Origin: Clostridium_AM tanneri
Lineage (GTDB): Bacteria > Bacillota > Clostridia > Clostridiales > Clostridiaceae
Direction: 5' to 3'
NCBI RefSeq assembly: GCF_033659955.1
Contig: NZ_JARUJP010000009.1
Coordinates: 1-64,000 of the forward strand
Length of the DNA stretch: 64,000 bases
The position numbers and the translations under genes are program-made. Of the stretch, positions 17,104 through 25,743 are shown piece by piece; the stretch's first letter is position 1, and each line of letters opens with the position of its first letter. The notes under the pieces were generated by a model. That model was not told the DNA's origin. It saw only the letters and a program-made list of their open reading frames with translations, and made no database searches.

Positions 17104-17769
17104 CTATGAAATTATTGCAGAATGAATATTTTTTCCCTCTGCATACTTTACTAGAAGCTCTTTACAGTACTCTATATACTTATCTAAATTCCTATCTCCG
17201 TTAAAAGAGACTATAGCCATAATTAAATTTTTTGTATCCTTCGTAACCATTGCTCTTACAGAATCAGAAGTTGTGCTTCCAAACTTTCCCTTACTGTCTT
17301 GAAATACTGGTAAGCAGGATATATTAATATCTCCTCTTCCTATTCCTTCATAGCAGTCTCCTTCTTCTCCAATATTTAAGTAAATTTCTGAATCTATTTT
17401 ATCCATATCATAAGCACATACAGGGTGAAATGATGCTATTGAAATTAGATTATTAATATCTACTATATTGTTTACCTTATAAAGTCCTTTTCCCTTTACT
17501 ACACGTCTTGCCAGAGATTCAGAGGAAACCCTATATCTACTAGGATCCTTTCCTAGCTTCTTATATGCAGCTCTTGCAGCAGCTATATTCTCTATTTTTA
17601 AAACATCCTGAAGGGAATTATCTTCAGCAATTCTATTACAAACAGTAGAAATTTCCTCCCATAAGTTTTCATTACTGTCTTTTACCTCTACCTGTGCTTC
17701 AACATATCCAATTGTTAGAACTTTTCCAAGTACACTTCTAATGTCATCTGATATTTTTATCGCAACCAT
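17104..17769 (-). CDS. B3/B4 (PheRS beta-like) tRNA-binding domain protein
   Basis: 221-residue stand-alone B3/B4 domain, the module that in the phenylalanyl-tRNA synthetase beta chain edits mischarged tRNA. The family signature is visible as AYKKLGKDPSRYRVSSESLARR near residues 67-90, followed by VDINNLISI and the later GRGDINIS. No synthetase catalytic domain is present. First gene of the eight-gene operon; ATG start with GGAAGGAGC upstream. Free-standing members have been proposed to act on aminoacyl-tRNA or amino-acid adducts; here it gives the operon a translation-related link. Confidence 0.82.
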   Translation of the reverse strand: MVAIKISDDIRSVLGKVLTIGYVEAQVEVKDSNENLWEEISTVCNRIAEDNSLQDVLKIENIAAARAAYKKLGKDPSRYRVSSESLARRVVKGKGLYKVNNIVDINNLISIASFHPVCAYDMDKIDSEIYLNIGEEGDCYEGIGRGDINISCLPVFQDSKGKFGSTTSDSVRAMVTKDTKNLIMAIVSFNGDRNLDKYIEYCKELLVKYAEGKNIHSAIIS

Positions 17770-17908
17770 TTTTTAAGCTCCTTCCTAGTAATAAATCTTT
17801 AGTGCATCTGCATTAATTTTATCTTATTCTAGTAATTATATCAAATTTTTGTTAATTTTTCTTCTAATTTTTATTTTTCCTATTAATATGAAATATTATC
17901 TGCATTAA

Positions 17909-17951
17909 ATAAAAAAACCTAATGCCATAGCCAGCATTAGGTCCTTTTTAA
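17909..17951 (-). terminator. Terminator after the proline-rich protein gene
   Basis: Inverted repeat ACCTAATGC (17917-17925) and GCATTAGGT (17934-17942) with an A-run before and T-run after, giving T-tracts in both directions. It also separates the proline-rich gene from the kinase operon downstream. Confidence 0.75.
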
Positions 17952-17980
17952 TTTACTCTATAAGTTAAATATATTATTTA

Positions 17981-18451
17981 CTATCTACAAACAAATTCAT
18001 CGATTCTTCTTAAGTCAACGCCAAAGTAAACCCATCTTCTTCCATTCCATCTGTATCCAGAGGCAGTTGTTCTATCAATTCTAGTTAAATATGCCCAAAA
18101 AGAATTGCCATTTCTCAGCCATATATATACGAATCTGTTTCTGCAGCGTCTAATTGAGCCTGGAGAAACTGCAAAAGTCTGTGGTCCTCCAGGTCCTCCA
18201 AATCCTGCTGATGGTTTTTGAGGAACTCTTCCTGGAGGTGGTGGTAAGTTTGGAGCTCCTTGTCCTGGAGGTGGTGGGAAATTCGGAAATCCTGGTCTTG
18301 GAGGCTGATTAAATTCCTGTCTCATAAGCAAATCTTCCTCATACTGCTGGCACATTTCATAAAATGGACATACTTCTTCATAGTCTCTTAGTTCTTCAAC
18401 ATCTTCGTAGTCGTAATAAAAGTCTTCATTTCTAAAATACACTCTTAACAC
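17981..18451 (-). CDS. Proline-rich protein, possibly spore- or surface-associated
   Basis: 156 residues in three parts: an acidic, Tyr-rich N-terminus (1-45), a Pro/Gly-rich linker (about 48-95) with repeated PNFPPPPGQG- and PNLPPPPGR-like units, and a basic aromatic C-terminus (about 97-156, RFVYIWLRNGNSFWAYLTRI and RRWVYFGVDLRRI). The C-terminal module resembles short beta-rich domains found in clostridial proteins of spores or the cell surface, but I cannot name a family. No signal peptide. Monocistronic, ending at a strong terminator. Confidence 0.65.
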   Translation of the reverse strand: MLRVYFRNEDFYYDYEDVEELRDYEEVCPFYEMCQQYEEDLLMRQEFNQPPRPGFPNFPPPPGQGAPNLPPPPGRVPQKPSAGFGGPGGPQTFAVSPGSIRRCRNRFVYIWLRNGNSFWAYLTRIDRTTASGYRWNGRRWVYFGVDLRRIDEFVCR

Positions 18452-18646
18452 TCCTAATTAGAATTACACTAGTTATAATATGTAGGTAGATTAATATTTG
18501 ACACAGGAAGATTAAAATTATTATAGTTAAGATATATAAATGCATATATTTACCTCCATTAGCTAAATATATGTATTTAAATCAATTAAATGTGGTATAA
18601 TCTTAATAATTATCATTGGATTTATAGTTTAAAAAGGAGAGATAAA

Positions 18647-19879
18647 ATGAATAACTTAAACGATTTTCTAAAAAAGTATGCAGAACTTTCCGTTAGAGTT
18701 GGAGTTAACCTTCAAAAGGGTCAAATACTTGTTATAAATTCACCAATTGAATGCGCGGATTTTGTAAGGCTTATTGCAAAAGAGGCTTATAATGCTGGTG
18801 CTAAGGATGTCCATGTAGAATGGAATGATGAAGAACTTACTCTTATAAAGTTTCTAAATGCTCCTGAGGAATCCTTTAGTAGTTTTCCTAAATGGAAGGC
18901 TGATGGTTATGAATATCTTGCTAAAAATGATGCTGCCTTTCTTTCCATATCAGCTTCAAATCCAGAACTTTTAAAAGATGTGGACTCAAAGAGAATTTCT
19001 GAAGCAAATAAAGCTAAATCTATTGCTTTGAAAAAATATAGAGAATATATAATGAATAGTACAGTTTCTTGGTCAGTAGTTTCAATTCCAACAGGGTCCT
19101 GGGCTAAAAAGGTATTCTCAGATTTACCTGAAGAAAAAGCTATGGAGAAACTTTGGGAAAATATATTTAAAATAGTAAGAGTTGATAAAAATAGCCCACT
19201 AGAAGCCTGGAGTGAACATTTAAACAATCTTAAAAATAAAGTAGATTTCTTAAATGATAAAAAACTAAGAAAGCTTCACTTTCTTTCAAAAGATACAGAT
19301 TTAACTATAGAATTGCCTGAAAAACATCTATGGGCTGGTGGTGGAGAACATAATTCAAAGGGCACCTATTTTGTTGCAAATATGCCAACAGAGGAAGTGT
19401 TTACCCTTCCATTAAAAACTGGCGTCAATGGTAAGGTTAAAAGCACCAAGCCTCTAAACTACAGTGGTAATCTCATTGAAAATTTCACATTAATTTTTAA
19501 AGAAGGCAAAGTGGTTGACTTTTCAGCGGAAAAAGGCTATGAAACCCTAAAAAAACTTTTAGACACCGATGAAGGCTCTTGCTACTTAGGAGAAGTTGCA
19601 CTAGTACCCTACGATTCGCCAATCTCCAATTCAGATGTGATTTTTTACAATACTTTATTTGATGAAAATGCATCTTGTCACTTAGCTCTAGGAGAGGCCT
19701 ACCCAACTTGCCTTGAAGGTGGTAGTGAAATGAGCAGCGAAGAACTTAGCAAAGCAGGTGCAAACATTTCGTTAACGCACGTTGATTTTATGATAGGATC
19801 TGCTGATCTTAATATTACTGGAGAAACTAACAGTGGAGAAATAGTTGATATATTTAAACATGGAAATTGGGCCTTTTAG
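18647..19879 (+). CDS. M29-family metallo-aminopeptidase
   Basis: 410-residue cytosolic aminopeptidase of the AmpS/PepS (thermophilic, M29) family, removing N-terminal amino acids from peptides. Metal ligands are seen as Glu in GGGEHNSKG-, Glu in LGEVALVPYDSPI, His in HLALGEAYPTC and His/Asp in THVDFMIGSADLNI. An in-frame ATG exists at 18590, but the ATG at 18647 has AAAAGGAGAGAT directly upstream and gives the normal family N-terminus, so the shorter start is chosen. Confidence 0.92.
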   Translation: MNNLNDFLKKYAELSVRVGVNLQKGQILVINSPIECADFVRLIAKEAYNAGAKDVHVEWNDEELTLIKFLNAPEESFSSFPKWKADGYEYLAKNDAAFLSISASNPELLKDVDSKRISEANKAKSIALKKYREYIMNSTVSWSVVSIPTGSWAKKVFSDLPEEKAMEKLWENIFKIVRVDKNSPLEAWSEHLNNLKNKVDFLNDKKLRKLHFLSKDTDLTIELPEKHLWAGGGEHNSKGTYFVANMPTEEVFTLPLKTGVNGKVKSTKPLNYSGNLIENFTLIFKEGKVVDFSAEKGYETLKKLLDTDEGSCYLGEVALVPYDSPISNSDVIFYNTLFDENASCHLALGEAYPTCLEGGSEMSSEELSKAGANISLTHVDFMIGSADLNITGETNSGEIVDIFKHGNWAF

Positions 19880-19891
19880 TAAGTAGTCCTT

Positions 19892-19944
19892 AATTGACTA
19901 TGAATAAACTTTTTTATAGTAAAAAAATAATCTTCATAGTCAAT
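19892..19944 (+). terminator. Inverted repeat after the aminopeptidase gene, possible terminator
   Basis: AATTGACTATGAA (19892-19904) and TTCATAGTCAATT (19932-19944) form a 13-bp stem with an A/T-rich loop. There is no strong T-tract, so terminator activity is uncertain. It lies between convergent genes. Confidence 0.4.
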
Positions 19945-19998
19945 TATATTTAAAGATTTGAACTAGTTTCTACAAACAGCTACTTTTCAGCATTTATG

Positions 19999-21756
19999 CT
20001 AAATACTTATTAATATCTTATTTATATCTTCACTTACAGCTAAACGCTCATTATATACCCAGTCCTCATCAAATTTCAAATTCAATGTCTTTGAAAATGA
20101 ATAGTATAAGTTGATTTTTTGGTAATAAAGTTCAAGCTCATAAAGTTCCTTAAATTTACTAAGTGGTTTAGTTATAGTTGCACTTTTAGCAATAAACACT
20201 TCATCTATATAACTTAAAAAAGTATCCATCAATGCTGAACTAGATACATCAAAGGGGATTTTTAATAATTTCCACTCTATACTTTGTTCTAGCCTATAGG
20301 ACTTTATACTATCTAAAACTATTAAATACTCTCCTATATCCATCTTTTTATATAGCTGATATTTCTCTTCTCTAGTACTCCATAAAGCTAGTTTTTCTCT
20401 AAGAGATAAATTCTTGATTTTTAAAATAGCTTCACTAGGACCTAACACTGCTTCTTCGATTTTTCTATCCTCTGCATCTATCATTTCCTTTATAAAATTT
20501 TGACTATCACCATAGGATGCTACATAGCCTACTTCATATATTCCTTTTCTTCCTGCTCTCCCTGCAATCTGCTTAACTTCTTGAGAGTTTAAGTACCTAA
20601 ATTCGTTTCCGTCAAATTTTTTCACATCCATAAATATTATTCTCTTTATAGGAAGGTTAACTCCCATACCTATGGCGTCAGTAGTTATTAAAATTGTGGT
20701 CTCCTTATTTATAAACTGTTCATATTGTTTTCTTCTAACTTCTGGTGGTAAATCCCCGTAAATTAAACTGGCTTTAATACCTAATTCTGCATAGTAATAA
20801 GCTAATTCTAATACTCTTTTCTTAGAAAATACCACTAAAGCATCCCCATCTTCAGCTTTCTTATAGGAAAAACTCTCATATTGCATTTCCAGTGGTATAT
20901 TTCTCTTATACTCTTTAAATTCATATTCGTCCTGACAATCTTCTATTATACTAATAAGCAAATCTTTTGCATTTAAAGCTCCACATATATGTACTTCTCT
21001 GCTCTTTATTCCAAGTAGGGCTCTTGTCCATGCTGCTCCTCTTTGATCATCATTTATCATTTGTATTTCATCTATAACTGCTACATCGTAATCTCTATCT
21101 AGGTCTAATTTTTCTATTGTACAAGATATATGTTTAGCTTCTTCAACTAATATTTCTTCTTCCCCTGTTAGGAGATTACACCTAACTCCCTCACTGTTTA
21201 ATCTTTCGAAATTTTCTAAAGCAAGTATTCTAAGCGGTGAAAGATAAATTCCATTTTCTCCTTCCTTTAATCTTCTCATAGCATTATAGGTTTTTCCTGT
21301 ATTTGTTTCTCCTAGGTGAAGATAGAACTTTCTTTTAAGCTTTCTGGTATCTTCATATTCATTTTTTGGATTGTCCGGAAATACCCTGTCAAATTCTTTA
21401 GATACTAGTGCTGGAATATGACTGGTTATCAGTACTCCCATAATTCCTGATTTTAAATAGTTATCAAAGTTATCTTTAATTACTTCATGAACCTTAAAGC
21501 TAGTATTGTTTTTTCTATTATAATCTTCTATAAGTCTTTCTGATATATACTCTAATATATCTAGGTATTTGTCAAAAACATAATTATAATCTCTAATACC
21601 TGCATCTTCAAATTCTTTTAAAAGTCTTATTTTTTTTCTTATTGCTGCTTCATGTTCCCATAATGCATTTGTTTTAGTATGCTTAACTATTTCCTCTATC
21701 TGACCTATTTGGTTTTTTATTTTTCTAAAGTTTCTTTCTACTGCTCCCCTTTTCAT
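19999..21756 (-). CDS. Suv3-like DExH-box RNA helicase
   Basis: 585-residue SF2 helicase resembling the Suv3 family known from mitochondria and some bacteria. Motif I is LGETNTGKTYNAM, motif Ia YLSPLRILALE, motif II VIDEIQM, motif III-like HICGALNAKD, motif V ITTDAIGMGVNLP and motif VI QIAGRAGRKG. N-terminal and C-terminal helical regions are lineage-specific. A longer reading frame begins at 21828, but the ATG at 21756 is preceded by TAGGAGGACGAGTT and is chosen. Suv3 acts in RNA turnover; here no partner nuclease is adjacent. Confidence 0.82.
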   Translation of the reverse strand: MKRGAVERNFRKIKNQIGQIEEIVKHTKTNALWEHEAAIRKKIRLLKEFEDAGIRDYNYVFDKYLDILEYISERLIEDYNRKNNTSFKVHEVIKDNFDNYLKSGIMGVLITSHIPALVSKEFDRVFPDNPKNEYEDTRKLKRKFYLHLGETNTGKTYNAMRRLKEGENGIYLSPLRILALENFERLNSEGVRCNLLTGEEEILVEEAKHISCTIEKLDLDRDYDVAVIDEIQMINDDQRGAAWTRALLGIKSREVHICGALNAKDLLISIIEDCQDEYEFKEYKRNIPLEMQYESFSYKKAEDGDALVVFSKKRVLELAYYYAELGIKASLIYGDLPPEVRRKQYEQFINKETTILITTDAIGMGVNLPIKRIIFMDVKKFDGNEFRYLNSQEVKQIAGRAGRKGIYEVGYVASYGDSQNFIKEMIDAEDRKIEEAVLGPSEAILKIKNLSLREKLALWSTREEKYQLYKKMDIGEYLIVLDSIKSYRLEQSIEWKLLKIPFDVSSSALMDTFLSYIDEVFIAKSATITKPLSKFKELYELELYYQKINLYYSFSKTLNLKFDEDWVYNERLAVSEDINKILISI

Positions 21757-21966
21757 AACTCGTCCTCCTAAGGTGAATTTATTAATATTATTTTGCCGTA
21801 AACTATATCTTTTATTTATAGTAACCAACTAATATAATAACATTAAATGTTTACATTATTAAATAATAAAAAAGAAATGATATCTTTATTTACATAAAAA
21901 CTCCAAAAGGGTAACATTTTTGTTAAGGTGGCTTATATTTTTTACAACCAAATAGATATTAATGAT

Positions 21967-22005
21967 GGAGAAAAACCCTTTAAAGTTATATTAATGTTTT
22001 TCTCC
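21967..22005 (-). terminator. Probable terminator of the amino-acid importer operon
   Basis: GGAGAAAAAC (21967-21976) pairs with GTTTTTCTCC (21996-22005) just past the stop of the M20 gene. No long T-run follows, so this is moderate. Confidence 0.45.
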
Positions 22006-22013
22006 TAAAATTA

Positions 22014-23171
22014 TTACTTAGATCTGAATTCATCTTTAATCCTTTCTAAAAGATTATTGTTAGTAATTACATCATACCCTGTAAGTGCCAGTGCAGTTGC
22101 TCCTTTAACAAGTGCTTCATGAGCCGCCGCCGTTATAGTTGCATTTGCAAATTCCTTACTGTGAGATACTGCATTTTCACAATGAATTCCAATATAGGGA
22201 TGGATTGCAGGGACTACATTACTTACATTTCCCATATCAACAGATCCATAACTGGCTCTAGGTGGGAGTATATCTTTCACCCCAACATATCTTAGATTGT
22301 TATTAAAGGTTTGAGATAAGGTTTTGTTGGTTATCATGTTATCGTAGGAAATCTCGTAATTGCTAATTTGTAACTCAGCTCCTGTAATTAGAGCAGCACC
22401 CTTAGCTATGTTCTTAACCTTTTCAACTACGCTGTTTAAATTTTTTCTTGTAGATGCTCTTACGTAAAATTGAGCAACTGCGTTATCTGGAACAATATTA
22501 GCTGCAATTCCACCTTCCTTTATAACACCATGGATTCTTACATCAGAAGTAACATGTTGCCTTAAAGCATTTATTCCATTAAAGGTTTGTATTACGCCAT
22601 CTAATGCATTAATACCAGCTTCCGGTTCAGCAGCGGCATGAGCTGCCTTTCCTTTAAACTGAAATTGAAGTGCGTCCATAGCAAGAGTGTTGCCGCTTTC
22701 AAAAGTAGACTCTGCTGGATGTAATATCATAGCAATATCTACGTTATTAAACACTCCTCTCTCCGCCATATCCACTTTTGCTCCATCACACTCCTCTGCT
22801 GGAGTACCTAAAACAGTAATTTGCCCTCCTATCTTCTCCAGTACCTTACTTAGAGCTGCTGCAGCTCCTATTCCCATAGCTCCAATCATATTATGTCCGC
22901 AGCCGTGGCCTATTTGTGGCAGTGCATCATACTCACATAAAAAGGCAATATTAGGACCTTCCTTTTTGCTGTCATAAACAGCTTTAAAAGCTGTAGGCCT
23001 TTCTATTATACCTAATTCAACACTAAAATTATTTTCTTTCAGAAATGATGTTAATTTTTCCACTGCTTTAAATTCTTCATTTCCTAGTTCTGGATTATTA
23101 TAAATATAGTCATTTATATTGCAAAGCTGTTCTTTCATTCTTTCTAATTCTTTAACTATTAAATCTTTCAT
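22014..23171 (-). CDS. M20-family amidohydrolase/peptidase
   Basis: 385-residue zinc-dependent amidohydrolase (M20D, AbgB/amidohydrolase-like) expected to hydrolyse N-acyl amino acids, aminobenzoyl-glutamate or dipeptides in the cytosol. Metal ligands lie in GHGCGHNMIGAM (His/Cys near residues 90-97), PAEECDGAK (Glu) and ILHPAEST (His), and the dimerisation insert is present (AHAAAEPEAG-). Final gene of the operon with the amino-acid ABC importer, which suggests that the imported compound is an amide it cleaves. ATG follows AAGGAGG. Confidence 0.88.
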   Translation of the reverse strand: MKDLIVKELERMKEQLCNINDYIYNNPELGNEEFKAVEKLTSFLKENNFSVELGIIERPTAFKAVYDSKKEGPNIAFLCEYDALPQIGHGCGHNMIGAMGIGAAAALSKVLEKIGGQITVLGTPAEECDGAKVDMAERGVFNNVDIAMILHPAESTFESGNTLAMDALQFQFKGKAAHAAAEPEAGINALDGVIQTFNGINALRQHVTSDVRIHGVIKEGGIAANIVPDNAVAQFYVRASTRKNLNSVVEKVKNIAKGAALITGAELQISNYEISYDNMITNKTLSQTFNNNLRYVGVKDILPPRASYGSVDMGNVSNVVPAIHPYIGIHCENAVSHSKEFANATITAAAHEALVKGATALALTGYDVITNNNLLERIKDEFRSK

Positions 23172-23192
23172 ATAATCCTCCTTTAATATTTA

Positions 23193-23223
23193 GAAAGCAC
23201 AGCTTATAGTAAGCTGTGCTTTC
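23193..23223. repeat. Intercistronic hairpin between ABC ATPase and M20 genes
   Basis: Perfect 14-bp inverted repeat GAAAGCACAGCTTA / TAAGCTGTGCTTTC. There is no T-tract strong enough for full termination, so it may be an mRNA-stabilising or partial-termination element. Confidence 0.5.
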
Positions 23224-23277
23224 AATTCTTTTGATTTTTCATAAAAATTTTATTAAAGCAAAACTTGCTTATAACAT

Positions 23278-24000
23278 CTATAAAACTTTAGCTAAAAAGT
23301 CTTTAGTTCTTGGATGATTAGGATTTGTGAATATATTCTCTGGAATATCCTCTTCAACCACTACGCCTCCATCCATGAATAAGACTCTGTCTCCCACTTC
23401 TCTAGCAAATCCCATTTCGTGAGTAACTACTACCATAGTCATTCCTTCAGAGGCAAGCTCCTTCATAACATCAAGAACTTCCCCTACCATTTCAGGGTCA
23501 AGTGCTGAAGTCGGCTCGTCGAATAACATTACATCTGGCGCCATAGCAAGGGCTCTTGCTATAGCTATTCTTTGTTTTTGTCCTCCAGATAGCTGTCCTG
23601 GATAATTATTTGCTTTATCATCAAGTCCTATTCTTTTTAGTAAATCAAAGGCTATCTTATTAGCTTCTTCAGCGGTCATCCCTTTAAGTTTTCTAGGCCC
23701 TATAGTTATGTTATCTAATACTGATAGATGTGGAAACAAATTAAACTGTTGAAACACCATTCCCATCTTTTGTCTCAACTTATTTATATCAGTTTTCTTA
23801 TCAGTTATTGAAATTCCTTCAAATACAATTTCTCCATCTGTTGGCTCTTCAAGTAAGTTTAAACATCTTAAAAATGTACTTTTACCTGATCCACTAGGAC
23901 CTATAACTACAACTACTTCACCTTTTTCTATTTGTACATCTACTCCCTTTAAAACATGTAATTTATCAAACTTTTTATGCAAACTATTTACTTTAATCAC
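23278..24000 (-). CDS. Polar amino acid ABC transporter, ATP-binding protein
   Basis: 240-residue GlnQ/ArtP-type ATPase. Walker A GPSGSGKST (near 33-41), Q-loop VFQQFNLFPH, signature LSGGQKQRIAIARAL, Walker B VMLFDEPTSALDPE and the switch His in VVTHEMGFA are intact. Its start overlaps the permease stop by eight bases. It powers uptake by the permease and lipoprotein encoded upstream. Substrate is a polar amino acid; arginine or cystine is a guess from the promoter. Confidence 0.93.
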   Translation of the reverse strand: MIKVNSLHKKFDKLHVLKGVDVQIEKGEVVVVIGPSGSGKSTFLRCLNLLEEPTDGEIVFEGISITDKKTDINKLRQKMGMVFQQFNLFPHLSVLDNITIGPRKLKGMTAEEANKIAFDLLKRIGLDDKANNYPGQLSGGQKQRIAIARALAMAPDVMLFDEPTSALDPEMVGEVLDVMKELASEGMTMVVVTHEMGFAREVGDRVLFMDGGVVVEEDIPENIFTNPNHPRTKDFLAKVL

Positions 24001-24643
24001 TTGTCTTCAATCTCCTTTCAAAGGCACCTACTACTTTTGATAAACTAAAGGTTAATATGAAATACATGATAGCAGCAACTATTAAAGGTTCAAATGGTTT
24101 GAAAGTGTTACCTCTAACTGTATCTGCATTGTACATAAGTTCATGTATACCTATTATTGAAGCTATAGAAGATTCTTTTATAACTACTATAAATTCATTA
24201 CCTAAGGCTGGCAAAATATTTTTAACTGCCTGCGGTATAATTATATATCTCATTGCCATTCCTGATTTCATTCCAAGAGATCTTGCTGCTTCCATTTGAC
24301 CCTTATCCACCGCTTGAATACCAGCACGTATTATTTCTGCTATATATGCAGCACTATTTACTGACAACGCTATAATACCTGCAGCAAAGTCTGGAAGTGC
24401 AATGCCTAAATGGGGCAATCCATAAAATACTATATATAACTGAACAAGTAGAGGAGTTCCTCTAATAAATTCTACGTAAGATGCTGCTATTACATTTAAT
24501 ATTTTTTTATTTGATAATCTCATTAGTGAGAGAAGTAATCCAAGCATAAATCCAAAAAGTACTGTAAAAAATGCTAAGACTATTGTAAACTTTACTCCGT
24601 TTATAAAAAATGAATAATACTCAGATAAAAAACTGAAATCCAA
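23993..24643 (-). CDS. Polar amino acid ABC transporter, permease
   Basis: 216-residue HisM/GlnP-family inner-membrane permease. Family sequence SLMRLSNKKIL, EFIRGTPLLVQLYIVFYGLP and the ATPase-coupling EAA-like loop AARSLGMKSGMAMRYIIIPQAVKNILP near residues 135-165 are visible. About five membrane segments. Overlaps the ATPase gene and is separated from the substrate-binding gene by a hairpin at 24726-24749. Confidence 0.92.
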   Translation of the reverse strand: MDFSFLSEYYSFFINGVKFTIVLAFFTVLFGFMLGLLLSLMRLSNKKILNVIAASYVEFIRGTPLLVQLYIVFYGLPHLGIALPDFAAGIIALSVNSAAYIAEIIRAGIQAVDKGQMEAARSLGMKSGMAMRYIIIPQAVKNILPALGNEFIVVIKESSIASIIGIHELMYNADTVRGNTFKPFEPLIVAAIMYFILTFSLSKVVGAFERRLKTSD

Positions 24644-24715
24644 AATTTTGTCCTCCCTATCTTTTATTGTTATTAAATTTGCCTAGTATGGCATAGTACT
24701 ACATATTTTACTGTA

Positions 24716-24749
24716 GAAAGAAAAAGTTAGGCCCCCGATTATGCCTAAC
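24716..24749 (-). terminator. Intercistronic attenuating terminator between binding protein and permease
   Basis: On the minus strand GTTAGGC, loop, GCCTAAC is followed by TTTTTCTTTC. It lies downstream of the binding-protein gene and before the permease, the place where partial termination commonly raises the binding protein relative to the membrane parts. Confidence 0.65.
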
Positions 24750-24831
24750 ATTTTCTTTATTGCTAATTAAGGTTAACTCTCTCCTTTTTATACTAGGAGA
24801 TGATAAAGGTACTAGAACTATTCCTTGAAAA

Positions 24832-25668
24832 TTATTCTACTAAGTTGTTTGCGTCTGTTACAAACTTATCTACGCTCTTTTCAGCCTTTAATCTATCTAA
24901 AGTCTTATTAACCTCTTTTACTAAATCTGAACTTCCCTTTTTAAAAGCCGCTGCAGAACCAGCTTCCTCAGTTTGAAGCTTTATATCAGATATAACTAAG
25001 TCTTTATTAGCATTTACATTTGATGTAGCTACTGGTAATTCAACTATTACTGCATCAACTCTATTGCTTTTTAATGCTAACATTAAGTCTGATATTTTAC
25101 CTAATGCTACTGGCTGTGCTCCTGAAACTTGCTTTTGAGCTATTTGCTCTTGAATAGCACCCTTTTGAACTCCAATTTTCTTGCCTTTTAAATCATCTGT
25201 TGATTTAATCTTGTCTTTATCAGAAGCTCTTACAACTATAGTTTGAACTGCTTGATAATATACATTAGAGAAATCAACATTTTTTTCTCTTTCTGGAGTT
25301 GGAGTCATACCAGCTACAACTATATCAACATTTCCTTGATCTAAAGCTGCAAGTAGTCCATCAAATTTCATATCTTTTACTTCTAGCTTTACACCTAGAT
25401 CCTTTGCTATTTCCTTTGCTACTTCAATATCAAAGCCAACTATCTCGTCTTTTCCATTTATTGATTTATGGAATTCATATGGAGGGTAGTCAGCACTTGT
25501 ACCTAGTACAAGCTTTCCATTCTTCTTAATTCTCTCCATAGATGCTGATTGGGATTTGTCTCCACTACCGCTTGTAGAAGTACTTTGGCTTCCACAAGCA
25601 GCAAAAGTAACCATCGATCCTACTACTAGTGACATTGCAATAAATTTCTTTAAACTCTTCTTTAACAT
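24832..25668 (-). CDS. Polar amino acid ABC transporter, substrate-binding lipoprotein
   Basis: 278-residue family 3 solute-binding protein. The N-terminus MLKKSLKKFIAMSLVVGSM plus the lipobox TFAAC marks a lipoprotein anchored at the outer face of the membrane; the Cys is residue 25. A Ser-rich linker precedes the binding domain, which has the family features LVLGTSADYPPYEF and EIVGFDIEVAKEIAKDLGVKL. A longer frame begins at 25743, but only the ATG at 25668 gives a signal peptide and follows AGGGGGAA. First gene of the importer-amidohydrolase operon. Confidence 0.93.
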   Translation of the reverse strand: MLKKSLKKFIAMSLVVGSMVTFAACGSQSTSTSGSGDKSQSASMERIKKNGKLVLGTSADYPPYEFHKSINGKDEIVGFDIEVAKEIAKDLGVKLEVKDMKFDGLLAALDQGNVDIVVAGMTPTPEREKNVDFSNVYYQAVQTIVVRASDKDKIKSTDDLKGKKIGVQKGAIQEQIAQKQVSGAQPVALGKISDLMLALKSNRVDAVIVELPVATSNVNANKDLVISDIKLQTEEAGSAAAFKKGSSDLVKEVNKTLDRLKAEKSVDKFVTDANNLVE

Positions 25669-25708
25669 TTTATTTTCCCCCTGCCTAGTTACAATAATAA
25701 TATCTCTA

Positions 25709-25743
25709 TGAATAATTATATAACGGTTTATATAATTATTCAA
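25709..25743 (-). promoter_or_regulatory. Importer promoter covered by a perfect 15-bp dyad, ARG-box-like operator
   Basis: TGAATAATTATATAA (25709-25723) and TTATATAATTATTCA (25728-25742) are exact inverted copies four bases apart. On the minus strand they overlap TTGAAT (-35, 25738-25743) and TATAAT (-10, 25715-25720), spaced 17 bases. Each arm resembles an ArgR/AhrC half-site pattern (TGAATWWWWAT). Promoter is well supported; the regulator is inferred. Confidence 0.6.
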
